48,512 nt of DNA from JBEIGE01 sp040382055 (GTDB lineage Bacteria; Pseudomonadota; Gammaproteobacteria; Burkholderiales; Burkholderiaceae_C). Below, one piece after another: positions 1-7,035 of the stretch; position 1 is the first letter of the stretch, and every line of letters begins with the position of its first letter. A program made the position numbers and the translations under genes. The DNA lies in contig JBEIGE010000021.1 of NCBI GenBank assembly GCA_040382055.1, positions 1-48,512 of the forward strand, in the 5' to 3' direction. Under the pieces are notes generated by a model. The model saw only the letters and a program-made list of their open reading frames with translations. It was not told where the DNA came from and did no database searches.

Positions 1-160
1 AATAAACCAGTCCTGAAAAGAACCGGGCAAAAGCCGTTCCTCGGCCTCAAACACAATCCACAGACGCCATAAATCGAGTAGCGTCAACTTAAACTTAGTT
101 CCCAACCTTCACCCAGTCACAGCACACGAGACAGATTGCATCCTCATGATTTACAAAGCT
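1..160. other. Unassigned stretch downstream of secY
   Basis: No gene is recognised here. On the minus strand, the direction of the ribosomal operon, one frame is open from about position 117 to the window edge (it includes LWIVFEAEERLLPGSF) but has no ATG; a TTG would be needed. On the plus strand, frame 1 is open from position 1 to a TAA at about 70. Neither resembles a family I know. Neither infA nor rpmJ, which often follow secY, can be read in any minus-strand frame. Confidence 0.3.
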
Positions 161-1480
161 TCACATCCCCGGAGAAGTCTTAAAACTAGCTTTCTTTAAA
201 AGGGACTCGTACTGCTGCGACATCAAATAATTTTGTACTTGCGCCATGAAATCCATAGTTACTACAACAATGATCAACAGCGAGGTACCACCAAAGTAAA
301 ACGGTACGTTGTATTTGAGGATCAGGAACTCGGGCAATAAACAAACAAAGGTGATGTAAATTGCACCAGCAAATGTTAAACGCAAAAGGATTTTGTCGAT
401 GTGCCGCGCTGTCTGGTCACCCGGACGGATTCCAGGAATAAATGCACCGCTTTTTTTCAGGTTGTCAGCTGTTTCACGGCTGTTAAAAACAAGTGCCGTG
501 TAAAAGAAACAGAAAAAGATGATGGCTGAAGCATAAAGCATCACATAGATGGGCTGACCAGGTGTCAGACTACTTGCAATGTCTTTAAGCCAAACCATGG
601 ACTCGCCAGAACTGAACCAACTCACGACGGTTGCAGGAAGCAAAATAATCGAAGAGGCAAAAATCGGAGGAATGACCCCTGCCATATTCAGCTTCAAAGG
701 CAGGTGTGAGGCTTGACCCCCATAGACCTTATTGCCAACCTGGCGTCGCGCATAGTTAACCAGAATTTTTCGCTGCCCGCGTTCTACAAAAACCACAAAA
801 TAGGTCACCAGGGCGATCAAAATAACAATCAACAGTGCAATGATGATACTCATGGCACCAGTTCTAACCAACTCCAGGAGACCACCAATAGCGCCAGGAA
901 GACCGGCAGCAATGCCACCAAAGATCAGGATGGAAATGCCATTGCCCAAACCACGTTCGGTAATTTGCTCACCCAGCCACATGAGAAACATGGTTCCAGC
1001 CGTCAATGTACAAACAGCCGTCATGCGGAACCCGAAACCCGGAGAAATAACCAGCCCTGCAGAGCTCTCCAAAGCCATTGCAATACCTAAAGACTGGAAA
1101 AGAGCCAAGCCTAAAGTGCCATACCGCGTGTACTGTGTGATTTTTCTACGCCCCGATTCACCTTCTTTTTTCAGCTGTTCAAATGCCGGCAACACATATG
1201 TCATCAATTGCATGATGATTGATGCCGAGATGTACGGCATGATTCCCAATGCAAAAACTGTAAATCGGGAGAGCGCTCCACCCGAGAACATATTGAACAA
1301 GCTCAGAATGCCGCCTTGTTGGCCTTTGAACAACTCTTGCAATTGGTCCGGGTTTATGCCAGGAACGGGGATATGCGCACCCACGCGGTAAACGACCAAG
1401 GCGAGAAGCAAAAACACGAGCCGGCGACGAAGATCACCGAACTTGCCTGTTTTCGCTATTTGAGCCGCACTGGTTGCCAC
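161..1480 (-). CDS. secY: Protein translocase subunit SecY
   Basis: Central channel subunit of the SecYEG translocon in the inner membrane; it passes unfolded proteins to the periplasm or membrane. The 439 residues match the usual bacterial length of about 440 and show ten hydrophobic segments. Near residue 60 is the plug/TM2 region (LFNMFSGGALSRF). The cytoplasmic loops around residues 240-265 (ARRQVGNKVYGG) and 345-365 (FIPGIRPGDQTARHID) are the basic ribosome- and SecA-binding loops. The start is GTG at 1480, matching the family N-terminus MAT, with an AAGG site upstream. It is the last readable gene of the spc operon, 24 bp after rplO. Confidence 0.98.
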   Translation of the reverse strand: MATSAAQIAKTGKFGDLRRRLVFLLLALVVYRVGAHIPVPGINPDQLQELFKGQQGGILSLFNMFSGGALSRFTVFALGIMPYISASIIMQLMTYVLPAFEQLKKEGESGRRKITQYTRYGTLGLALFQSLGIAMALESSAGLVISPGFGFRMTAVCTLTAGTMFLMWLGEQITERGLGNGISILIFGGIAAGLPGAIGGLLELVRTGAMSIIIALLIVILIALVTYFVVFVERGQRKILVNYARRQVGNKVYGGQASHLPLKLNMAGVIPPIFASSIILLPATVVSWFSSGESMVWLKDIASSLTPGQPIYVMLYASAIIFFCFFYTALVFNSRETADNLKKSGAFIPGIRPGDQTARHIDKILLRLTFAGAIYITFVCLLPEFLILKYNVPFYFGGTSLLIIVVVTMDFMAQVQNYLMSQQYESLLKKASFKTSPGM

Positions 1481-1504
1481 GTGTAAACGCCTTCAGTCCA
1501 GCAA

Positions 1505-1936
1505 CTAAGAAATGCTGCCGCCAGCCGCTTCTATGGCAGCTTTGGCACCGGCTGTTGCTCCGATACCATTTAGCTTGACGGCCCTGGTGATTTCGCCGGT
1601 CTTGATAACCTTGACCACCTTGGCCAATTCGCCTACCAGGCCAGCCTGCTTTAGGGCGAGAACATCCACATCAGCCAAGCCCAACTGCTCTAGTGCAGTC
1701 AAGGTGACCTCTGCGTTGAATTTCAACAACTGTGACTTGAAACCGCGCTTGGGCAAACGACGCTGCAGGGGCATTTGACCGCCCTCAAAGCCTACTTTAT
1801 GGTAGCCGCCTGCACGGGATTTTTGACCTTTGTGTCCACGACCGGCAGTTTTGCCAAGACCGGATCCGATTCCTCGACCCACACGACGTTTGGCATGCTT
1901 GGCGCCATCCGCTGGCTTGATGCTATTGAGTTCCAT
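1505..1936 (-). CDS. rplO: 50S ribosomal protein L15
   Basis: Large-subunit protein L15, a late-assembly protein contacting 23S rRNA. The N-terminal third is the Gly/Arg/Lys-rich RNA-binding tail (GRGIGSGLGKTAGRGHKGQK), and the C-terminus carries the L15 signature region (VKLNGIGATAGAKAAIEAAG). Two ATG codons are adjacent (1939 and 1936). The second is preferred because AGAGG lies about 6 nt before it and homologues begin MELN. This gives 143 residues, normal for the family. It follows rpmD in the spc operon. Confidence 0.97.
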   Translation of the reverse strand: MELNSIKPADGAKHAKRRVGRGIGSGLGKTAGRGHKGQKSRAGGYHKVGFEGGQMPLQRRLPKRGFKSQLLKFNAEVTLTALEQLGLADVDVLALKQAGLVGELAKVVKVIKTGEITRAVKLNGIGATAGAKAAIEAAGGSIS

Positions 1937-1946
1937 CATTTACCTC

Positions 1947-2129
1947 TCAAAGCACTCTAATCAGATAACTGATCTTGTTAATCATTCCACGAACTTCAGG
2001 GGTATCCTTCAGCTCGCTGGTACTGCGAATTTTCCTCAGGCCCAATCCACGGACCGTGGCGCGGTGTGATTCCTTGCAACCGATAGGGCTGCGAACCAGT
2101 TGCACCTTGACAGTTTGTTCTGTTGACAT
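1947..2129 (-). CDS. rpmD: 50S ribosomal protein L30
   Basis: Small large-subunit protein of 60 residues, the normal bacterial length. The order beta strand (VKVQLVRSPIG), basic helix (HRATVRGLGLRKI) and C-terminal strand (MINKISYLIRVL) is characteristic. It lies between rpsE and rplO, its standard position in the spc operon, 14 bp after rpsE. Confidence 0.96.
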   Translation of the reverse strand: MSTEQTVKVQLVRSPIGCKESHRATVRGLGLRKIRSTSELKDTPEVRGMINKISYLIRVL

Positions 2130-2143
2130 AGGGGTATTCCGAT

Positions 2144-2671
2144 TTAGACGAAGAGTTCTTCGACTGTCTTGCCACGCTTGGCTGCCACTTCGGCAGGCGT
2201 TGTGGCATGAGCCAAGGCATCCAGAGTTGCCCTAACCATGTTGTAAGGGTTAGATGATCCGTGACTCTTGGCTACGATATCGGTAATACCCATGACTTCA
2301 AAAACAGCGCGCATAGGGCCGCCCGCGATAATCCCGGTACCCTTGGGGGCCGGAGCCATCATCACAGAAGCTGCACCGTGCTGGCCCATCACTTTGTGAT
2401 GGATTGAACCATTCTTCAGGGAGACCTTGGTCATGTTGCGACGGGCTTCTTCCATGGCTTTTTGTACAGCAGCAGGCACTTCTTTTGATTTGCCCTTACC
2501 CATGCCGACCCTACCGTCACCGTCACCCACCACAGTCAGAGCAGCAAAACCGAGAATTCGGCCGCCTTTGACGACTTTGGTGACGCGGTTAACCGCAATC
2601 ATTTTTTCGCGCAGGCCGTCTTCAGGGCCTTCGGCCCCTTTACCCTGCATTTTTGCTTGAACTTTTGCCAT
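2144..2671 (-). CDS. rpsE: 30S ribosomal protein S5
   Basis: Small-subunit protein S5, which lies near the decoding site and affects translational fidelity. The 175 residues contain the N-terminal double-stranded-RNA-binding-like domain with the S5 signature (GGRILGFAALTVVGDGDGRVG, about residues 36-56). The C-terminal domain includes IIAGGPMRAVFEVMGITD (about residues 114-131). The first ~20 residues are a short basic tail. It follows rplR by 16 bp. Confidence 0.97.
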   Translation of the reverse strand: MAKVQAKMQGKGAEGPEDGLREKMIAVNRVTKVVKGGRILGFAALTVVGDGDGRVGMGKGKSKEVPAAVQKAMEEARRNMTKVSLKNGSIHHKVMGQHGAASVMMAPAPKGTGIIAGGPMRAVFEVMGITDIVAKSHGSSNPYNMVRATLDALAHATTPAEVAAKRGKTVEELFV

Positions 2672-2687
2672 ATTTTTTCCGTTCTAG

Positions 2688-3053
2688 TTAGAACTGCAAG
2701 CCAGCTTCACGTGCCGCATCGGCCAGCGCTTTGACGCGGCCATGGTACGCAAATCCGCTACGGTCGAAAGCGACCTTCTGTACGCCAGCTGCTTTTGCCT
2801 TTTCAGCAATACGCTTACCGATGATCTGGGCAGCAGCGGCATTGCCACCCTTACCTGAACCACCCAAAGCTTTGCGAATCTCGGATTCTGAGGTAGACGC
2901 ACTGGCGAGCACTTTGCCGCCATCGCCTGAAATCACGTTTGCATAAATATGCAAGTTCGTACGAGTTACCGTAAGACGGGCAACACCTTGAATGGCGATA
3001 CGAATCCGGGTCTGACGGGACCGACGAAGACGCTGCTCTTTCTTGGTCAACAT
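2688..3053 (-). CDS. rplR: 50S ribosomal protein L18
   Basis: 5S rRNA-binding protein of the central protuberance. The 121 residues begin with the typical Arg/Lys-rich tail (LTKKEQRLRRSRQTRIRI) and end with the conserved motif FDRSGFAYHGRVKALADAAR before the terminal EAGLQF. Length and position between rplF and rpsE are standard. Confidence 0.97.
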   Translation of the reverse strand: MLTKKEQRLRRSRQTRIRIAIQGVARLTVTRTNLHIYANVISGDGGKVLASASTSESEIRKALGGSGKGGNAAAAQIIGKRIAEKAKAAGVQKVAFDRSGFAYHGRVKALADAAREAGLQF

Positions 3054-3064
3054 GGTGCGGCTCC

Positions 3065-3598
3065 TTATTTCTTCTTGGTTTCTTTGATGGCGACTTTTTC
3101 ATCCGAATAACGGATGCCCTTGCCTTTGTAAGGCTCCGGGGGACGAACCGCACGGATTTCAGCTGCTACCTGACCAACGCGCTGACGATCAGCACCCTTG
3201 ATCAGGATTTCGGTAGGTGTTGGAGTGGCAACTGTGATGCCGGCAGGCATATCGATATTCACCGGATGCGAATAACCCACGGTCAGATTCAACTTTGCAC
3301 CTTGGGCTTGTGCCTTGTAACCCACACCGATCAGCGTGAGTTTTTTCTCAAAACCTTTGGCGACACCAACAACCATGTTGTTTACCAATTGGCGCATGGT
3401 GCCACTCATGGCATTGGCTTCGCGTGAATCGTTGGCGGGGGCAAAATTCAACTTGCCACCCTCGCTGATCACCTTGACCAGTGCCGACTGAGCCAATGAT
3501 AATGCACCACCAGATCCCTTGACGCTGATTTGATCTTCTTTGACAGAGACATCCACTCCCGCGGGAATGATTACTGGCATTTTTGCTACTCGTGACAT
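3065..3598 (-). CDS. rplF: 50S ribosomal protein L6
   Basis: Large-subunit protein near the factor-binding site. The 177 residues hold two related RNA-binding repeats; the C-terminal repeat carries the L6 signature PEPYKGKGIRY (about residues 153-163) and ends in a Lys-rich tail. It sits between rpsH (24 bp upstream) and rplR (11 bp downstream). Confidence 0.97.
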   Translation of the reverse strand: MSRVAKMPVIIPAGVDVSVKEDQISVKGSGGALSLAQSALVKVISEGGKLNFAPANDSREANAMSGTMRQLVNNMVVGVAKGFEKKLTLIGVGYKAQAQGAKLNLTVGYSHPVNIDMPAGITVATPTPTEILIKGADRQRVGQVAAEIRAVRPPEPYKGKGIRYSDEKVAIKETKKK

Positions 3599-3622
3599 AT
3601 CAGTTACTCCTCAATGCCGCGG

Positions 3623-4018
3623 TTAAGCCACATAACAAAGAACCTCGCCACCGACACCGGTAGCGCGCGCTTTGCGATCTGTCATTACACCCTTGGGCGT
3701 TGTGACAATTGCCACACCCAAGCCATTTTGAACCTGAGGAATTGCACCAACTCCCTTGTAAACTCGCAAGCCAGGGCGACTGACACGCTCAATGCGCTCT
3801 ATCACTGGGCGACCGGCATAGTATTTCAGGGCTATTTCAAGCTGGGACTTGCCGTCTTCAGAATTGACTTTGAAACCATCAATATAGCCCTCGTCTGCCA
3901 AAACCTGCGCAATGGCAATCTTGACTTTGGACGAAGGTACAGAAACGGAAGTCTTAGCAACCATCTGCGCATTTCGAATGCGTGTCAGCAGGTCAGCAAT
4001 AGGATCACTCATACTCAT
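3623..4018 (-). CDS. rpsH: 30S ribosomal protein S8
   Basis: Primary 16S rRNA-binding protein of the central domain. In E. coli S8 is also the translational repressor of the spc operon; whether that holds here cannot be judged from sequence alone. The 131 residues begin MSMSDPIADLLTRIRNAQ, the classical S8 N-terminus, and end in the signature GVMTDRKARATGVGGEVLC. A second in-frame ATG lies two codons in (4012). It follows rpsN by 17 bp. Confidence 0.97.
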   Translation of the reverse strand: MSMSDPIADLLTRIRNAQMVAKTSVSVPSSKVKIAIAQVLADEGYIDGFKVNSEDGKSQLEIALKYYAGRPVIERIERVSRPGLRVYKGVGAIPQVQNGLGVAIVTTPKGVMTDRKARATGVGGEVLCYVA

Positions 4019-4035
4019 ATTAATACTCCTATCGC

Positions 4036-4341
4036 TTACCAGCTGGCTTTTGTGATGCCAGGAATTTCACCGGCGAAAGCCATCTCGCGGATTTTTGCGC
4101 GACCCAAGCCGAATTGACGGAACGTCCCGCGGGGACGGCCGGTAATTGAACAACGGTTACGCTGACGTGTTGGATTAGCATTGCGCGGAAGCTTTTGCAA
4201 ACCAAGACGGGCATCAGCACGTTCTTCGTCGCTGCGCTTGAAATCATTGGCAATTGCCTTGAGTTCCGCATGCTTCTTTGCGAACTTGGCAACCAGTTTG
4301 TCGCGCTTGAGTTCGCGCTCGATTAAAGCCATCTTAGCCAA
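4036..4341 (-). CDS. rpsN: 30S ribosomal protein S14 (zinc-free form)
   Basis: Small-subunit head protein. The 101 residues are the long, zinc-independent form: the four-cysteine ribbon of the short form is absent and only one Cys is seen (RCSITGRPRG). The C-terminus GEIPGITKASW is diagnostic. The start is probably TTG at 4341: GAGGT lies 5 nt upstream and the product then begins MAK as in homologues. The ATG at 4332 has a spacing of 14 nt and is less likely. It follows rplE by 8 bp. Confidence 0.96.
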   Translation of the reverse strand: MAKMALIERELKRDKLVAKFAKKHAELKAIANDFKRSDEERADARLGLQKLPRNANPTRQRNRCSITGRPRGTFRQFGLGRAKIREMAFAGEIPGITKASW

Positions 4342-4349
4342 GGTTCACC

Positions 4350-4889
4350 TCAGTTCTTGAACGGGAAACGGAACCCAGCGAGCAGAGCTTTGCACTCTTC
4401 ATCGGTCCGGGCCGTGGTAGTGATGCTGATATTGAGACCACGCAAAGCGTCAACCTTGTCGTACTCAATTTCAGGGAAAATAATCTGCTCTTTCACGCCA
4501 ATGTTGTAATTCCCGCGTCCATCAAAGGCACGACCGGAAATACCCCGGAAGTCACGAACTCGCGGCAGAGCAACCGTAACAAACCGGTCCAGGAACTCGA
4601 ACATCTGAACGCCGCGCAAAGTCACCATGCAACCGATGGCCTGACCCTCACGAATTTTGAAACCGGCAATCGCCTTTTTGGACTTGGTCACAACTGGCTT
4701 TTGTCCGGCAATTTTGGTCAGATCACTGACCGCGTTGTCCATTACTTTTTTGTCAGCAACGGCCTCACTAACACCCATATTCAGAGTGATTTTGCTCAGG
4801 CGAGGCACCTGCATCGGCGACTTATAGCCGAATTTAGCCGTCAATTCGGGAACTACTTTTTCACGGTAATGATCTTGAAGACGCGCCAT
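4350..4889 (-). CDS. rplE: 50S ribosomal protein L5
   Basis: 5S rRNA-binding protein that also contacts the P-site tRNA and bridges to the small subunit. The 179 residues include the L5 signature (KSPMQVPRLSKITLNMGVSE, about residues 23-42) and end in GFRFPFKN. Length is normal. The start lies 2 bp after the rplX stop, so the two genes are probably translationally coupled. Confidence 0.97.
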   Translation of the reverse strand: MARLQDHYREKVVPELTAKFGYKSPMQVPRLSKITLNMGVSEAVADKKVMDNAVSDLTKIAGQKPVVTKSKKAIAGFKIREGQAIGCMVTLRGVQMFEFLDRFVTVALPRVRDFRGISGRAFDGRGNYNIGVKEQIIFPEIEYDKVDALRGLNISITTTARTDEECKALLAGFRFPFKN

Positions 4890-4891
4890 TT

Positions 4892-5212
4892 TTAAGCCAC
4901 CTTGATTTCTTCGCCACTGGACTTGTAAACGCGAACGCGCTTTCCGTCAGCTAGCAACTTGATGCCGACACGATCAGCCTTGCCGGTTGCGGCATTGAAG
5001 ATTGCGATGTTTGACTGATGAATGGGCATAGACTTTTCAACAATGCCGCCCGTCGTACCCTTCATTGAGTTGGGCTTAGTATGCTTTTTGACCATGTTGA
5101 TGCCGTCAACCATGACATGGGAGTCATCTTTGCGCAGCGATACCTTGCCGCGCTTACCCTTGTCGCGACCGGTCAGCACAATCACATCGTCGCCTTTGCG
5201 AATCTTGTTCAT
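4892..5212 (-). CDS. rplX: 50S ribosomal protein L24
   Basis: Assembly-initiator protein binding the 5' domain of 23S rRNA. The KOW motif is at residues 4-24 (IRKGDDVIVLTGRDKGKRGK). The 106 residues are normal. It starts 9 bp after rplN and is followed almost immediately by rplE. Confidence 0.97.
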   Translation of the reverse strand: MNKIRKGDDVIVLTGRDKGKRGKVSLRKDDSHVMVDGINMVKKHTKPNSMKGTTGGIVEKSMPIHQSNIAIFNAATGKADRVGIKLLADGKRVRVYKSSGEEIKVA

Positions 5213-5221
5213 AGCAGGTCC

Positions 5222-5590
5222 TTAGAGAACTTCGGGCGCCAGTGACACGATCTTCATGAACTTCTCGGTACGCAGTTCGCGCGTCACGGGTCCGAAGATA
5301 CGGGTGCCAATAGGCTCCAACTTGGCATTGAGCAGAACCGCTGCATTGCCGTCAAATTTAACGAGCGAGCCGTCGCTGCGGCGAATGCCCTTGGCAGTAC
5401 GCACCACCACAGCACTGTAAATTTCGCCTTTTTTCACGCGGCCACGGGGCGCAGCTTCTTTGATGGACACCTTGATGACATCTCCGACGCTGGCGTAGCG
5501 GCGCTTGGATCCGCCGAGCACTTTGATGCACAGCACAGATTTAGCACCAGTGTTGTCGGCCACTTCGAGCCTGGATTCAGTTTGGATCAT
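5222..5590 (-). CDS. rplN: 50S ribosomal protein L14
   Basis: Large-subunit protein at the subunit interface (bridge B8) and near the binding site of the RsfS silencing factor. The chosen ATG at 5590 gives 122 residues beginning MIQTESRLEVADNTGAK, exactly the family form; an in-frame upstream start would add seven non-conserved residues. The L14 signature follows in the first half (ISEAAPRGRVKKGEI-like stretch near residue 45). It is the first gene of this operon: rpsQ, which precedes rplN in E. coli, is absent and a divergent proC lies upstream instead. Confidence 0.97.
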   Translation of the reverse strand: MIQTESRLEVADNTGAKSVLCIKVLGGSKRRYASVGDVIKVSIKEAAPRGRVKKGEIYSAVVVRTAKGIRRSDGSLVKFDGNAAVLLNAKLEPIGTRIFGPVTRELRTEKFMKIVSLAPEVL

Positions 5591-5612
5591 TTCTATATTC
5601 CCAACTTGCACC

Positions 5613-5630
5613 GGCTTTTCGGGAAAAGCC
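5613..5630 (-). promoter_or_regulatory. Stem-loop in the rplN leader
   Basis: GGCTTTT (5613-5619) and AAAAGCC (5624-5630) form a perfect 7-bp stem with a 4-nt loop. It would lie in the spc mRNA leader, 23-40 nt before the rplN start codon and about 10 nt before the weak ribosome site. No U-run follows, so it is not a terminator. A role in translational control is inference only. Confidence 0.4.
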
Positions 5631-5720
5631 AGTCAGTCTTGGGCCCGTTGTCCACAGCACAAACCACTCATGCTGTCTTCTTTGGGCAGATTTTCACGTT
5701 TTTATTACGCGAAGCCCGCA

Positions 5721-5749
5721 AGTATGCCAGATGTAATCGAGGTCGTCAA
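5721..5749 (-). promoter_or_regulatory. Sigma70-type promoter of the spc operon
   Basis: On the minus strand, TTGACG (5744-5749) is followed after exactly 17 nt by CATACT (5721-5726), and the -10 is preceded by TGG, giving an extended -10 (TGn). The expected start point is near 5714, leaving a leader of about 120 nt before rplN. This fits rplN being the first gene of a separate, strongly expressed ribosomal operon. Confidence 0.65.
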
Positions 5750-5793
5750 CCGTATTTATTGCGCCCATGTTTACATCCGCCCAAAACAGTCCA

Positions 5794-5811
5794 GCAGACA
5801 GCGCTGTCTGC
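5794..5811. promoter_or_regulatory. Perfect 18-bp palindrome upstream of proC
   Basis: GCAGACAGCGCTGTCTGC reads the same on both strands with no mismatch and no spacer. It is centred 45 bp before the proC start codon and about 90 bp upstream of the expected spc transcription start. It resembles a dimeric repressor operator; it could also fold as an RNA hairpin in the proC leader. No regulator can be assigned: it does not match the LexA form CTGT-N8-ACAG. Confidence 0.5.
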
Positions 5812-5847
5812 ACGTTATTCTGTAGGCTCTAATTACGGAGGCAGTAC

Positions 5848-6663
5848 ATGCGCGGAAGAATAGCTTTTATTGGTGGCGGCAACATGGCCAGCGCCATCAT
5901 CGGCGGCCTCATCAAGCACAACATTGCTAACGCCGGGGTTGACGTGGTAGAACCCCATGCAGACGCACGTCTCACTCTAAAAATGAGTCTGGGCATAGAC
6001 GCCATGGAGATTCCAGGTCCCTTTTTAAGCAATGCCTCACTGGTGGTTTGGGCTGTGAAACCGCAGAATTTCAAGGACGCTGCTGCGAACGTATCTCCTT
6101 TTACAGCGGGGGCCTTGCACTTGAGCGTGGCTGCTGGTATTTCCAGCGACAGCATTTCGCGCTGGCTTCACACGCAGCGGGTGGTGCGCAGCATGCCTAA
6201 TACGCCCGCCCTGATCGGTCAGGGCATGACCGGCGTGTATGCCAGAGCGGGCGTCACCGTCCCTGACCGCGAATGGATAGCGCAAGTGCTTGGAACCATA
6301 GGTCAGTACGTGTGGCTTGAGCGCGAAGACCTGTTAGACGCTGTCACAGCACTGTCAGGATCCGGCCCGGCCTATGTGTTTTATTTTCTGGAAGCCATGA
6401 TCGAATCCGGCGTAGCCATGGGCTTAAGCCCGGCCCAGGCCAGGCAACTGTCCATTGAGACTTTTAGCGGTGCAAGCGCTTTGGCGCGTGAATCCAAAGA
6501 ATCGATTGTGGATTTGCGCCAGCGAGTCACCTCCAAGGGGGGCACAACCCATGCCGCCATCTCGGCCATGGAGAACGACCAAGTCAATAAGCAGTTTTCA
6601 CGGGCCCTGATGGCCGCACGGGACCGGGCCTTCACGCTGGGCACCGAGTTTGGCAACAGTTGA
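5848..6663 (+). CDS. proC: Pyrroline-5-carboxylate reductase
   Basis: Catalyses the last step of proline synthesis, NAD(P)H-dependent reduction of 1-pyrroline-5-carboxylate, in the cytoplasm. The N-terminal Rossmann motif GGGNMASAIIGG is at residues 8-19. The family signature in the dimerisation domain (TALSGSGPAYVFYFLEAM) is at about residues 167-184. The 271 residues are normal. A strong GGAGG (5837-5841) lies 6 nt before the ATG. It diverges from the ribosomal operon; proA for the same pathway lies separately at 17480-18802. Confidence 0.96.
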   Translation: MRGRIAFIGGGNMASAIIGGLIKHNIANAGVDVVEPHADARLTLKMSLGIDAMEIPGPFLSNASLVVWAVKPQNFKDAAANVSPFTAGALHLSVAAGISSDSISRWLHTQRVVRSMPNTPALIGQGMTGVYARAGVTVPDREWIAQVLGTIGQYVWLEREDLLDAVTALSGSGPAYVFYFLEAMIESGVAMGLSPAQARQLSIETFSGASALARESKESIVDLRQRVTSKGGTTHAAISAMENDQVNKQFSRALMAARDRAFTLGTEFGNS

Positions 6664-6704
6664 ACGCAGAATAAACGAATTAACTACTAGCAAAGGAAAT
6701 TCTG

Positions 6705-6965
6705 ATGAAAAAACTACTAGCCTCCCTACTCAGCTCGGCCGTATTCGCCCTACCCGTTGCCCTGAGCTCAGGACCGATCAACGCACAAACGGCACCGGCA
6801 ACGGCCCCAGCATCTTCGCCAGCTTTACCAGCCGTTCCTGCCGTAACTGCTCCTGCAACCCAAGCTCAAACAGCGGCTAAGCCATCCACGAAAGCCAAAA
6901 GCAAGGCGAAAAAAACGACAAAGGTCAAATCCAAGAAGGCGAAAAAAACCAAGCCGGTGCAATAA
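6705..6965 (+). CDS. Small secreted Lys/Ala/Pro-rich protein
   Basis: Function unknown. The 86 residues fall into three parts: a signal peptide (MKKLLASLLSSAVFALPVAL..., likely cleaved near residue 27 after INA), an Ala/Pro/Thr-rich stretch (about 28-55), and a strongly basic tail of alternating Lys and Ala/Thr/Ser (about 58-86). The composition resembles the Asr acid-shock family or a histone-H1-like tail, but that is a resemblance of composition only. It starts 41 bp after proC with an AAAGGA site 8 nt before the ATG, so it may be co-transcribed. Confidence 0.75.
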   Translation: MKKLLASLLSSAVFALPVALSSGPINAQTAPATAPASSPALPAVPAVTAPATQAQTAAKPSTKAKSKAKKTTKVKSKKAKKTKPVQ

Positions 6966-6983
6966 AAGAACGCTGCAGCGTTC
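6962..6983 (-). terminator. Rho-independent terminator after ubiA
   Basis: GAACGCTGCAGCGTTC (6968-6983) is a perfect palindrome able to form a 6-bp stem with a TGCA loop. Read on the minus strand it is followed directly by TTTTATT, the classical terminator arrangement, 52 bp beyond the ubiA stop. On the plus strand no T-run follows, so it would not stop transcripts of the small secreted protein gene efficiently. Confidence 0.6.
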
Positions 6984-7035
6984 ACATCGCTACGTGCACG
7001 CAGTTAACCTCTGCGTATCAGCCGGCTTGCGCATT

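Noticed and set aside
840..1391. 183-codon plus-strand frame within secY
   Set aside because: Antisense to secY, no ribosome site, no family resemblance.
4880..4915. S8 translational operator at the rplX-rplE junction
   Set aside because: In E. coli S8 binds near the L5 start, but I could not fold a matching asymmetric helix here by eye.
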